Assembly: GCF_000577335.1 (NCBI RefSeq)
Contig: NZ_CBYL010000008.1
Location: 30,736-94,735, forward strand
Source of the DNA: Faecalispora jeddahensis
Lineage (GTDB): Bacteria > Bacillota > Clostridia > Oscillospirales > Acutalibacteraceae
Direction of reading: 5' to 3'
Length of the DNA: 64,000 bases
The translations under genes were made by a program, and so were the position numbers. Below, piece by piece: positions 52,052 through 62,712 of this stretch. The number at the start of each line of letters is the position of its first letter. Within the stretch, counting starts at the first letter, position 1. The notes under the pieces are model-generated. The model saw only the letters and a list, made by a program, of their open reading frames with translations, searched no databases and was not told the DNA's origin.

Positions 52052-53470
52052 TTAATGAACCAGTTCCCCCTGCTTCTCTTCTTTCGCCAACCCCTCGAGC
52101 GCTCTGCCCTTGGGGAGCGGCCCGCCGGGCGTATACCATTTCATCTTCCAGCCTACCAGAAGAATCACGATGGTTGCCGCAATACAGGCCCAACCAAGAA
52201 TATGGCTGCTGATGAGCGGGAAAAGCCCGATAAAAATGGGCGGCGCCACCGTCAGAAAGGTGATGATCGGGCGTGAAATCAAGTTTGCGAAGCCGGTATC
52301 CTCTACCGCATAGGCCTTCTGCTCCGGGTCAACGATGCGCTCCAGCAGAATTCCGGTGGCCAGCACACCGCAGGCCTGGCCCCAAACCATCAGATTGCGT
52401 TCAAACCAGTCTTTGGGAGAGGTATGCCCGCCGATGAAGATAAACCATGCCCAGTTCAGAACGAAAGCCGCTATGATGGTAACAAGAAGCGGAACCGCAT
52501 AAGTGATGACGACCTGCACATCGATAGAACCGAGTGCCGAAACAATCAGAAAATCGGTAGAGGTACCGCTGATGCGGCTGACAGTGGACTTATCCACATA
52601 GCGTGCAGCCTTGGTTTTTTTCATCACAAACTGAACCAGATAACCCGCAATCAGCGCAGTGCAGAACACGGGGATTTCAAAGCCGGTAAGCCCCTTGAAA
52701 TATTGAGTCATCAGGTAACCCAAATAGCCCGCCAGCAGAACAATGCCCAAATGGAACGCCATGGAATCCAGGCTGATGCCGGAAACCGTGATCTTTCCGG
52801 ATTTCTTCTGGTTTTCCGGCGGGATCAGACCGGTCAGCATCTCCCTCGGCAGGTCATGGGGATCGGTTACATAATTGGTATACCCTTTGCGGGCGCCCCA
52901 ATTGATGATGACGATTCCCAGAAGAATACCGCCGATGATTCCCACCGAGCAGAGGGTATAGCCGACTACCGCGCCGTCGTTCCAGCCTACCAGCTCCAGC
53001 GCGCCGCCGACCGCCGCCGCTGTGCCGGGGCCGCCAAAGAACGCGGTGGCCATCATCAGACCGAAACCTTCGTGCAGCTCCGGATAGAAAATGCGAAGCA
53101 CATACATAGTCAGCAGGATACCGACGCCGTACTGTAATACGGCAATCCCCATGGTGTTGACGGTCATGCCCCACATCATCCTGGAGCGTTCGGAGTTTTT
53201 ATCGGCTTTCTTTGGCTCTCCGTCGTCCTCATCAATGGGCGCGGCGGCAAAGATGACCGCTACCAGAACCGCGGCATATGTGCCCAGCCACTTGGAAAAC
53301 GGAATCCAACCCAATCCATTCGGCCCCAGAACAAATGCCAGAATACCGGCGAGCAGTGAGGCTGGAATAAAGAATTTTTGAAAGATCGGAATCTTTGCGC
53401 GCATGAATTGCCCGGCCAGCAGCAAAATCCCAATCCAGCTGAGATCTACAAACACATCCCATAACGTCAT
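52052..53470 (-). CDS. second GltS-type sodium/glutamate symporter (divergent)
   Basis: 472 residues with about eleven helices. It resembles GltS in its start (GILLLAGQFMRAKIPIFQKF, then FIPASLLAGILAF) and in the reentrant GGPGTAAAVGGALELVGWN segment, but differs strongly from the gene at 29597 and is longer, with an acidic loop after the third helix (APIDEDDGEPKKADKNSE). The substrate may be glutamate or a related acid. It follows a D-2-hydroxyacid dehydrogenase gene by 27 bases, so the carried compound may be that enzyme's substrate or product. The ATG at 53470 has GGAGAGGGG. Confidence 0.82.
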   Translation of the reverse strand: MTLWDVFVDLSWIGILLLAGQFMRAKIPIFQKFFIPASLLAGILAFVLGPNGLGWIPFSKWLGTYAAVLVAVIFAAAPIDEDDGEPKKADKNSERSRMMWGMTVNTMGIAVLQYGVGILLTMYVLRIFYPELHEGFGLMMATAFFGGPGTAAAVGGALELVGWNDGAVVGYTLCSVGIIGGILLGIVIINWGARKGYTNYVTDPHDLPREMLTGLIPPENQKKSGKITVSGISLDSMAFHLGIVLLAGYLGYLMTQYFKGLTGFEIPVFCTALIAGYLVQFVMKKTKAARYVDKSTVSRISGTSTDFLIVSALGSIDVQVVITYAVPLLVTIIAAFVLNWAWFIFIGGHTSPKDWFERNLMVWGQACGVLATGILLERIVDPEQKAYAVEDTGFANLISRPIITFLTVAPPIFIGLFPLISSHILGWACIAATIVILLVGWKMKWYTPGGPLPKGRALEGLAKEEKQGELVH

Positions 53471-53497
53471 AATGAAACCCCTCTCCAATCGTTTCGA

Positions 53498-54571
53498 TCA
53501 CTCGTGATAATAGGGCAGCTGCTCATCAAAGTGTGTTTTTCCGTTCTGATACCATGCGATCATGTGGCTGATTGTATTGGCCGCCTTGCTTTTTGCCGCA
53601 ACGTCGGAATTGAACGCCTGATGAGGCTGCACATACACATTCCCCGTACGGTTGATCGCGTGATCCATCAGAACCTTCGCGGCGATTCGGTCTTCTTCGT
53701 TCCATTTTTCGTGTCCGTTCAGCGCTTTTTCAAAGCCCTCCTCGTCACTGAACACGTCCAGACCGATTCCCAGAATCTTTCCGCTGTTGTACAAATCCAG
53801 CAGCGTGGATTCCGGCGCGATGTCGCCGCGAGTCACATTGACAAACACAAAGTTCTTTTGAAAAGAGGAAAGGTACTCTTCGGAAAAGTAATTGACATTA
53901 TATAGCCTGCTGTCCGGCGAACGGGTCAGGTTCATCGCACAGACAACGATGTCGCTGGTACGGGCCGCTTCCTCTTTGGTGACGAAATGCACACTTTCCC
54001 CATATTCCTGTTTCAGTTCTTCCTGACGAATATCCACAGCCTGTACATTCAGGCCGTTCCCCACCAAAAGATCATAGATTCTGTGCCCGATTTTCCCCAC
54101 GCCAAACACAGTGGCCGTGCGCTCCGGAACAAACTCCATAAAGGATTTTGCCTTATTCCGCTCAAAGGTCATGGTGTTTTCCGTGTAATGATTCAAGTAG
54201 CCGGCCGCAGCGTGCACCAGCTTTACCGCGGTTTGCGCCACAGAATTGACGCAGTACTCCCGCAAAGAGGTGATGTTCAGAACCTCTGCGTACTGTTCAA
54301 AGTGGTCGTACCCGGCACTTCTGGTAATCACGCTTTTTCCGCCGCTTTTTATGTACTCTTCCGGCAAAACCGAATGGGTTTTTGTCGTAATCAGTTCCGG
54401 CAGAATCAAGCCCGGGTGTGCCGCCACATAATCCTGCACATTGCTTGGGGTAATCAGATCCTTTAAGTCTGCCGGAAGCTTTCCCTGATGAATCGCGGCA
54501 TCCGTCTGTTCCCTTAAATGCTCCGCCTCTGCGCCAAGCGCCTCAAAATGAATGACATCGTACTCTCCCAA
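53498..54571 (-). CDS. D-2-hydroxyacid dehydrogenase, NAD-dependent
   Basis: 357 residues. The NAD-binding GVGKIGHRIYDLLVG has the GxGxxG fingerprint; the catalytic Arg is in VFVNVTRGDIAP, the Glu in the FSDEEGFEKAL region, and the His in YVQPHQAF. The N-terminal domain has VITRSAGYDHFEQYAE. Family members reduce 2-oxoacids such as pyruvate, 2-oxoglutarate or phenylpyruvate. Longer starts exist, but the TTG at 54571 has GGGAGG seven bases upstream. It is in one operon with the GltS-type carrier. Confidence 0.82.
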   Translation of the reverse strand: MGEYDVIHFEALGAEAEHLREQTDAAIHQGKLPADLKDLITPSNVQDYVAAHPGLILPELITTKTHSVLPEEYIKSGGKSVITRSAGYDHFEQYAEVLNITSLREYCVNSVAQTAVKLVHAAAGYLNHYTENTMTFERNKAKSFMEFVPERTATVFGVGKIGHRIYDLLVGNGLNVQAVDIRQEELKQEYGESVHFVTKEEAARTSDIVVCAMNLTRSPDSRLYNVNYFSEEYLSSFQKNFVFVNVTRGDIAPESTLLDLYNSGKILGIGLDVFSDEEGFEKALNGHEKWNEEDRIAAKVLMDHAINRTGNVYVQPHQAFNSDVAAKSKAANTISHMIAWYQNGKTHFDEQLPYYHE

Positions 54572-54593
54572 AATGAAACCTCCCATCTTATCC

Positions 54594-54628
54594 GCGCCGG
54601 GGGTGTTTCCCAAACATTCCCCCGGCGC
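54594..54628 (-). promoter_or_regulatory. GC-rich hairpin just upstream of the dehydrogenase ribosome binding site
   Basis: 54594-54603 pairs with 54619-54628 (10 bp), with an inner TGTTT/AAACA stem. No T run follows on the minus strand; the ribosome binding site is 10-15 bases downstream, so it may influence translation. Confidence 0.4.
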
Positions 54629-54998
54629 CAACAGCATGATTCAACTTTTTTGTGCAACCCTGTTTTTAGATCTTTCCCAATCACCCCTTTTGCTTGTTTT
54701 CAAACCATTCGAATAGCAGAAGATCACCTTCTTTTCCCCGGCGAGCCATTCGAAAAGATTGCCTGAATCTGTTCTTGCCGAAGGTCTTTGTGCGAAGAAG
54801 CCGCGGCGGTTCCGCAGTGTACAAAGCCTTATCAAGATCACTTGCTATAAAGCTGAAATGAAAATAAATTTGTAAACTACTCCTATATATTCGGTTTTTA
54901 AATCCAAACTATCTTTCATAAACTCTATATTTTTTAATAAATATAAAACTTATGTTTTTATTTGGGTAAAGCTTCCCTCCTAAAATACAGCCACCAGT
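54629..54998. other. AT-rich gene-free stretch
   Basis: No supported gene. A 66-codon minus-strand frame at 54641-54841 has no ribosome binding site or recognisable sequence. From 54840 to 54990 the DNA is very AT-rich, like the small regulator genes that follow. A promoter for the dehydrogenase operon must lie here but I cannot point to one. Confidence 0.4.
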
Positions 54999-55217
54999 TT
55001 AATGGAATTTAGAGGAGTACTTTTCACCAAACATCGTTTCTATCTGGAGAATTTCGCTGTCATGAAAATGACGGATGCCCCGCATTTTATCCGTCAGATT
55101 TTGCGGCCACACTCCCAATTGTCTGGCTACGTCGCGCAGCTCCACATTTTTAATAATGGACTGCGTTTTGATCCACACCCCAAACGGGGTCAGCGGGCGT
55201 GAGTTTCGTTTTCTCAT
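54999..55217 (-). CDS. small helix-turn-helix-like protein
   Basis: 72 residues. Residues 12-60 (TPFGVWIKTQSIIKNVELRD, VARQLGVWPQNLTDKMRG) look like a Cro/C1-type DNA-binding domain of short length, with ELRDVARQLGV as first helices and PQNLTDKMRG as recognition helix. An ATG three codons earlier overlaps the AGGAG site; the one at 55217 has nine-base spacing. Divergent from another XRE protein, as in a phage-type switch, but no phage genes are near. Confidence 0.6.
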   Translation of the reverse strand: MRKRNSRPLTPFGVWIKTQSIIKNVELRDVARQLGVWPQNLTDKMRGIRHFHDSEILQIETMFGEKYSSKFH

Positions 55218-55441
55218 CACTCTCATCTCCTGTTTTATGATGTTTCTGTAGCACTTTCCATGGACAGGATTTTTTTTGTATGATATGATGAAAGGTAATC
55301 AAAATTCTTATCTCGCTTTTTTATGCGATTGGATAAGAGGTATCAAAATCCTACAACGCCTTTAGTATAATACGATATATCTTACAAGTCAAGACTAAAA
55401 TACGATATTTCTTAAAATAGTGTGAAAAGAGAGATTGATGT
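55218..55441. promoter_or_regulatory. divergent control region with direct repeats
   Basis: Two 14-base direct repeats, TACGATATATCTTA (55371-55384) and TACGATATTTCTTA (55401-55414), differ at one position and start exactly 30 bases apart. The first overlaps the end of a TATAAT box (55366-55371) reading toward the gene at 55442. An inverted pair CTTATC...GATAAG lies at about 55308-55337. This looks like an operator region for one of the two flanking regulators. Confidence 0.5.
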
Positions 55442-55888
55442 ATGAAAACAGAACCTTTGGAATATAACAGTAGTAAAATGTTGAAAAAGATCCTGAACGC
55501 AATCGAGCAAAGACGGATCTCGGAGAAAGAATGCCTCATCAAAAGCCAGGTCAACACCAGTTTTTTATCCGACTGGAAAAACGGAAAAATCAAGTCGCCG
55601 CCATTCGATAAGATATATCGTATAGCACGCTTTCTCAATTTGTCGCTCGATCTTCTTGCGGATAACAGCCCGCCTCCCAGTCAGCTGCCAGAACCGGAAA
55701 AATTCCTTCTGAACGGCTTTCGTAAGCTCGACCAGTTGGAGCAACAGATCATTTTGGGGAAAATTTCGGAGATGCTGTATCAGAAAAAAAATTTCGAGGA
55801 GCAAAGTCCGGTCACGGAGCAAGTGGCTGGGGATCTATTTTCTGGTCCGGGTTGTACGGATGCGGTAACCGCTGCTAAAAAGGATTAA
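55442..55888 (+). CDS. XRE-family transcription regulator
   Basis: 148 residues. The helix-turn-helix domain is at about 13-75 (KILNAIEQRRISEKECLIKS, NTSFLSDWKNGKIKSPPFD, ARFLNLSLDLLAD); the remainder is a helix with LEQQIILGKISEMLY and a tail without features. The sequence is AT-rich at the start. Direct repeats at its promoter suggest autoregulation. No partner toxin or transport gene is obvious next to it. Confidence 0.75.
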   Translation: MKTEPLEYNSSKMLKKILNAIEQRRISEKECLIKSQVNTSFLSDWKNGKIKSPPFDKIYRIARFLNLSLDLLADNSPPPSQLPEPEKFLLNGFRKLDQLEQQIILGKISEMLYQKKNFEEQSPVTEQVAGDLFSGPGCTDAVTAAKKD

Positions 55889-56000
55889 TTTTTTTGGAAA
55901 AGAATGGTTATTGATAACCGCTGCCAATTATGGTCAATACATTCCCGAGCAGGCTGTTCTCCCTATCTTACACAAGAGAGCAGACGGAAATAAAATACGA

Positions 56001-56031
56001 CGGGAATCCTTTTCGCCAAAAAGGATTCCCG
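56001..56031. terminator. 13-bp hairpin after the XRE gene
   Basis: 56001-56013 pairs with 56019-56031. It probably ends the XRE transcript together with the stronger hairpin that follows. Confidence 0.5.
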
Positions 56032-56043
56032 CTTATCCGTATC

Positions 56044-56077
56044 AAAAAAGGCTTGCCCGTTTGGGCAAGCCTTTTTT
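56044..56077. terminator. bidirectional terminator between the XRE gene and secA
   Basis: Perfect 15-bp inverted repeat 56044-56058 with 56063-56077, with six A/T at the ends so that both strands have a T run. Confidence 0.85.
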
Positions 56078-56107
56078 CTGTTCTATTCCATTTAAATGTG
56101 TTGCGGA

Positions 56108-58852
<2,745 letters not shown>

Positions 58853-58927
58853 CGTCTTCACCTCAACACAATTTAAAAACGAAACAAATCGGTTTCGTCT
58901 GATGATCTTCACACGTATACGGTTAAC

Positions 58928-58933
58928 ATTATA
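58928..58933 (-). promoter_or_regulatory. extended -10 promoter of secA
   Basis: On the minus strand TGT-TATAAT with the -10 at 58928-58933, 75 bases before the ATG; no clear -35. Confidence 0.5.
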
Positions 58934-59053
58934 ACATAGCGCCAGCTAAAAAAAAAGAAGATTGTGTAAACAAACAGTTTATACCATTTTACCACCTGCG
59001 CGTTTTGTCTTCGTGCAAGACGCTTCCCCTGCTGCGGCACACTACACACCGTA

Positions 59054-59083
59054 TTGTATTTCCAGTTGTACCCATGCTATACT
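59054..59083 (+). promoter_or_regulatory. promoter of the 45-residue membrane peptide gene
   Basis: TTGTAT (59054-59059), 18 bases, TATACT (59078-59083) with extended TGC. A leader of about 120 bases with GC-rich hairpins (59139-59178 region) follows. Confidence 0.5.
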
Positions 59084-59213
59084 CAAGGCAAAGACAAAAG
59101 TTTCGCGAAAGAGCGGTTATTTCTTCCTGCGCGGTTCCCCGCGGAGTACGTGCGGGCTCAGCCTGCGCCCCTCAGATACTCAATCGATTGTATTTTGACT
59201 GGAGGTAAAAATT

Positions 59214-59351
59214 ATGAACTCTTTTCTGTGGCTGCCCACTATCACGGGAGCGGAGTCTATCCTCAGATCCGTCACCTACCTGGCCGTGATTTCGGTATGC
59301 GTTCAGGGCGTGAGAGCTTTGGGTATTTACATCCGTAACAATTCCAGATAG
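59214..59351 (+). CDS. small hydrophobic protein, 45 residues
   Basis: An open frame with a strong GGAGG ribosome binding site: MNSFLWLPTITGAESILRSV, then a hydrophobic helix (about 21-41) and the basic tail RNNSR. It has its own promoter and ends just before a strong terminator, so it is very probably expressed. Size and form fit single-helix membrane peptides; whether it is a toxin, a regulator or something else is unknown. Confidence 0.6.
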   Translation: MNSFLWLPTITGAESILRSVTYLAVISVCVQGVRALGIYIRNNSR

Positions 59352-59363
59352 TCAAAACACATC

Positions 59364-59408
59364 AAACCCGGCCTGTATCCGTGTTTTCTACGGATACAGG
59401 CCGGGTTT
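59364..59408. terminator. 19-bp hairpin terminator
   Basis: 59364-59382 pairs perfectly with 59390-59408; TTTCGTTTC follows on the plus strand. It serves the small gene at 59214 and the converging gene at 59423. Confidence 0.8.
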
Positions 59409-59422
59409 CGTTTCAGCAGCAT

Positions 59423-59716
59423 TTATCGGAATATACGGTAGAGAGAACCGGCAATCATCACAAGGAAAAGAATCATGTACCACAACAGCTCTCGGCTTTG
59501 TCCTTTGGATCTTTCCTCTTTGCAAACATGCCAGATGATCCCCAGAAATATAAGCGTCATCACACCTAAAAAAAGCTGCGGGAAGTACGCCACAACCGCA
59601 ACCTCCGGAAACATAATCACCGTACAGCAAAACAGCAGGAGAAAAATCCACAGCTTATAAATACCTTTTCTTTCCAGTATTTCACTTTGAATTCCCTGCC
59701 AGTATTCTTTGTTCAA
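59423..59716 (-). CDS. small membrane protein, three helices
   Basis: 97 residues beginning (M)NKEYWQGIQSEILERKGIY, then helices at about 22-36, 40-58 and 76-93. The start is TTG at 59716, eight bases after AAGGAGGGG; the ATG further upstream (59758) would put this site inside the gene. No family is recognised. It is AT-rich and part of the low-GC group with the next two genes. Confidence 0.6.
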   Translation of the reverse strand: MNKEYWQGIQSEILERKGIYKLWIFLLLFCCTVIMFPEVAVVAYFPQLFLGVMTLIFLGIIWHVCKEERSKGQSRELLWYMILFLVMIAGSLYRIFR

Positions 59717-59939
59717 AACAATCCCCTCCTTACCACCTGCTATCATAAAGCTTACCACTCAAGTAATGGTTCATGCAAATTCTATTTGAAATGAAAAATG
59801 GGAATGGATGTTATCAACACCCATTCCCTGTTGTGACGACTATCTCCACAACAACTTATGCTATGCTGCAAATCTTTTTGGTCAGCCTATTACTTTCAAA
59901 GTGTTCGTAAACCTGTGTAAAATTAATTCAAGTTCACTT

Positions 59940-60191
59940 TTACAGATATAAGCGAATCATGAACCATAATGCTAAAAATATTGGCACAAGATTCATTACA
60001 GCGCCCACCATTTCCTTTTTTCGAAAAGAGTTAACTGTATTTACTACCGATATAAAAATCATAAAAAGGTAAAGTAGTGTCTGCGAATTTCTTAAGCTTA
60101 CATGAAATATTGGGTAAGACATAGCAATTAATATTCCAACAAGCGTAATGCAAATTATATAGATAATTTTTCTAGTTGAAATGTTACCCAC
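59940..60191 (-). CDS. small membrane protein, possible immunity partner
   Basis: 83 residues with three hydrophobic helices (about 8-28, 36-52 and 62-81) and a KK pair between the second and third. It follows the secreted Gly-rich protein by 40 bases in the same direction. The start is uncertain: the GTG at 60191 overlaps the ribosome binding site GAAGG. Small multi-helix proteins next to bacteriocin genes are often immunity proteins; that role is inference only. Confidence 0.55.
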   Translation of the reverse strand: MGNISTRKIIYIICITLVGILIAMSYPIFHVSLRNSQTLLYLFMIFISVVNTVNSFRKKEMVGAVMNLVPIFLALWFMIRLYL

Positions 60192-60231
60192 CTTCTTTCA
60201 GAAAACAAATACAATACCATTACATTTCAGT

Positions 60232-60879
60232 TTATCTTTTTACTGTAAAAGAGTATGGACCATATTTTGATTTTTCAGGTGCAATAAAACTCCATGTTAC
60301 TTTTACTTGCGTATTTCTTGTTCCATACTTTATTTTACTGGACCATACTACTGTTCCTCCAATACATCCTGCAGCTATAACACTTGCTCCTCCCACAACT
60401 GATCCTGCAGGACCTCCAACAATTCCACCAATAATAGCAGCTAATACAGCAACTGCTATACCTTTATCCCAGCTTATATATTCCTCTCCGCTATCAAAAT
60501 CTTCCCAGGCACTTGCTTTTAATGAAGTCGATAATACACTATTACTATTACTTTTCAATGCTTTATTCGTCTGCGCAACTAATTTTCCGTTCAAAAATGC
60601 TTTGCCTGTTGAGGTATCAACGCAAACTACATCTTCTGTATTATTAGACAAGATTTTGATTATTCTTCTTCCTTGATTATCATAGGAATACTTATAAGTA
60701 TGCATACTCCCGTCTATGAAAAGTTGTTCAGAAAAGTTTTTCGCATAAATATCCTCTGTAGTTTTTGTAAGAATGCCTGATTGGGCTGATATGGAGTTAG
60801 ATTCGATTGCAAAAGCAGGCATTGCAAAAACGTTCATCAACATGGTTACCGTAAGCATAAAACTCAATATCTTTTTCAT
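60232..60879 (-). CDS. secreted protein with glycine-zipper hydrophobic segment (bacteriocin-like)
   Basis: 215 residues with a Sec signal peptide (cut after about residue 24, AMPAFA). The mature part has a YKYSYDNQGRRIIKILS beta-rich region (61-79) and a C-terminal hydrophobic, Gly-rich stretch at 140-179 (GIAVAVLAAIIGGIVGGPAG, then SVVGGASVIAAGCIGGTVVW), a form seen in large unmodified bacteriocins such as the geobacillin 26 group. The start at 60879 has AAAGGAG. AT-rich, with a small membrane protein gene behind it. Confidence 0.6.
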   Translation of the reverse strand: MKKILSFMLTVTMLMNVFAMPAFAIESNSISAQSGILTKTTEDIYAKNFSEQLFIDGSMHTYKYSYDNQGRRIIKILSNNTEDVVCVDTSTGKAFLNGKLVAQTNKALKSNSNSVLSTSLKASAWEDFDSGEEYISWDKGIAVAVLAAIIGGIVGGPAGSVVGGASVIAAGCIGGTVVWSSKIKYGTRNTQVKVTWSFIAPEKSKYGPYSFTVKR

Positions 60880-61070
60880 TTTAAAACTCCTTTCGCAAAA
60901 ACACAACAAATTTTCATTTAAGCTTCAAACATCCAAAAAAGAGTCCATCCTGCTGTAAAACCAGAAAATCAGAATTGCCTGTCTTAACCTCCATACATCG
61001 GGCTCACCTCTTTCTAATTATATTTTATTAATATATATAATTTTTGATTATTATATATTAATTTAAATTA
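60880..61070 (-). other. leader of the bacteriocin-like gene
   Basis: About 190 bases, very AT-rich from 61017. On the minus strand a short run GAGGTGAGCC, then ATGTATGGAGGTTAA, gives a four-codon frame with a ribosome-binding-like GGAGG inside; nothing else is seen. Confidence 0.35.
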
Positions 61071-61099
61071 ATTATCTACAAATAAAGTAATTGAAGCAA
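61071..61099 (-). promoter_or_regulatory. promoter of the bacteriocin-like operon
   Basis: On the minus strand TTGCTT (61094-61099), 17 bases, GATAAT (61071-61076). Because the surrounding DNA is almost pure A/T, chance matches are likely. Confidence 0.4.
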
Positions 61100-61276
61100 T
61101 TTTTATATATAGTTTTTATATAAATGTCATATACGCCTCCATTCCTGATATTTAGGGAAATATTTTTTGCGGCACTCCTGTTCCAGATAGCAAAAAATTA
61201 ATATTTCGCTTTCGGCAGACGTAGCCAGACATTGAGAATTATCGTTCCTACCCCTCAAATTTTCGCTCAACACAAC

Positions 61277-61308
61277 AAAAGAGACTCCGCTTTCGCGGAG
61301 TCTCTTTT
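61277..61308 (-). terminator. terminator of dnaJ
   Basis: Perfect 14-bp inverted repeat 61277-61290 with 61295-61308, ending in four T on both strands. Confidence 0.75.
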
Positions 61309-61328
61309 CATAGCGGATACAACACCCG

Positions 61329-62480
61329 TTATTCTTTTTTCTCTGTGTCGAACAGATCCTTGATCTTATCGAAAAAGCTCTTGCGCTTCTGATAGTTACG
61401 CTGTTCATCACCTGCGCCGTCAAATTCTTTGAGAATTTCCTTCTGGCGATCCGTCAGATTCTTCGGCACCTCGATCGTTACGCGCACATACTGGTCACCG
61501 CGCCCGCGGCCGTGGATGTTCGGAATCCCCTTGCCGCGCAGCTTAAAGACATCACCCGGCTGGGTGCCGTCGTGCACCTGATAGCTGACCTTGCCGTCGA
61601 GCGTGGGAACGACAACCTCCGCGCCCAGAGCAGCCTGCGCGAACGTAATGGGCATTTCGCACCACACATCGTTGCCGCGGCGCTCGAAAATCGGGTGCGG
61701 ACGCACTGTCACAAACACGTGCAGATCGCCCGCGGGTCCGCCGTTCGTTCCAGCATCGCCGTGGCCGCCCACATTGAGGGTCTGGCCGTCGTCAATACCG
61801 GCCGGAATGGTGATTTCGAGCGTCTTGGTCTTTCTGACGCGTCCGGTACCGCCGCAGGTGTGGCAGGGATGATCGATGATCTTGCCCTTACCGCCGCAGC
61901 GGTCGCACCCACGGCTGGTCTGCACCACGCCAAACGGCGTGCGCTGGCTGACCCGTACCTGACCGGTACCGCCGCACTGCGGGCAGGTTTTCGTTTCTGT
62001 CCCGCTTTCCGCGCCGGAGCCGCCGCAGGACTGGCACGACTCGATCCGCTGGTAAGAAACCTGCTTTTTGGTGCCCTTCGCAGCCTCTTCAAACGAGATC
62101 GTGACCGACGCCTGCGCGTCGCGCCCGCGCCGGGGCGCGTTGGGGTTTGCGTTGCGCCCCACGCCGAAGCCGCCGAAAAAGCTGTTGAAAATATCGCCCA
62201 GATCAATGTCGCCGTCGAAGGGGCTGGCACCGGGGCCGCCGCCAAAGTTCGGGTCTACTCCCGCATGGCCGAACTGATCGTACCGCGCCTTTTTCTCTTG
62301 ATCGGACAAAACCTCGTAAGCCTCGTTGACCTCTTTGAACTTTGCTTCCGCCGTTTTATCCCCCGGGTTCAAATCGGGGTGGTACTGCTTTGCCAGTTTG
62401 CGGTAAGCCTTTTTGATTTCATCGTCAGAGGCATTCTTGGGTACGCCCATTACCTCATAATAATCCCTTTTTTCCGCCAA
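61329..62480 (-). CDS. dnaJ: chaperone DnaJ
   Basis: Hsp40 co-chaperone that stimulates DnaK. 383 residues: J domain 1-70 with YHPDLNPGD (HPD motif), Gly/Phe-rich linker ([13 protein letters not shown]), four zinc repeats ([32 protein letters not shown]) and the C-terminal substrate-binding domains. It follows dnaK by 232 bases, a wide gap with hairpins. All functional residues are present. Confidence 0.97.
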   Translation of the reverse strand: MAEKRDYYEVMGVPKNASDDEIKKAYRKLAKQYHPDLNPGDKTAEAKFKEVNEAYEVLSDQEKKARYDQFGHAGVDPNFGGGPGASPFDGDIDLGDIFNSFFGGFGVGRNANPNAPRRGRDAQASVTISFEEAAKGTKKQVSYQRIESCQSCGGSGAESGTETKTCPQCGGTGQVRVSQRTPFGVVQTSRGCDRCGGKGKIIDHPCHTCGGTGRVRKTKTLEITIPAGIDDGQTLNVGGHGDAGTNGGPAGDLHVFVTVRPHPIFERRGNDVWCEMPITFAQAALGAEVVVPTLDGKVSYQVHDGTQPGDVFKLRGKGIPNIHGRGRGDQYVRVTIEVPKNLTDRQKEILKEFDGAGDEQRNYQKRKSFFDKIKDLFDTEKKE

Positions 62481-62712
62481 GCCAAGTCACTCCCACATGG
62501 TGCGGCAGGCGGAGAAGCCAATTCCCGCCCGCCCTGGATTTCTATGCCGGGCGGCCGCGTCTGCGCGGCATACCCGACGAAGGGCGGCCGAGGCCACCCT
62601 TCGTAATCAGCTGTGTTGCTCTATGATACCGCAGGCACTATGCGCCGCAGTATCGCTTTCATCACGTATCAAATATCATACCACAAAACACCCCGGGTTG
62701 AAAATACCGAAA
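62481..62712 (-). other. dnaK-dnaJ spacer with hairpins
   Basis: 232 bases without a gene. Inverted repeats at 62578-62584 with 62597-62603 and at 62544-62549 with 62566-62571 have no T run, so they are more likely mRNA structures than terminators. A CIRCE element was looked for and not seen. Confidence 0.45.

Noticed and set aside
62481..62712. CIRCE operator near dnaJ
   Set aside because: No TTAGCACTC-N9-GAGTGCTAA-like sequence is present; the heat-shock control region would be upstream of dnaK, outside the window.
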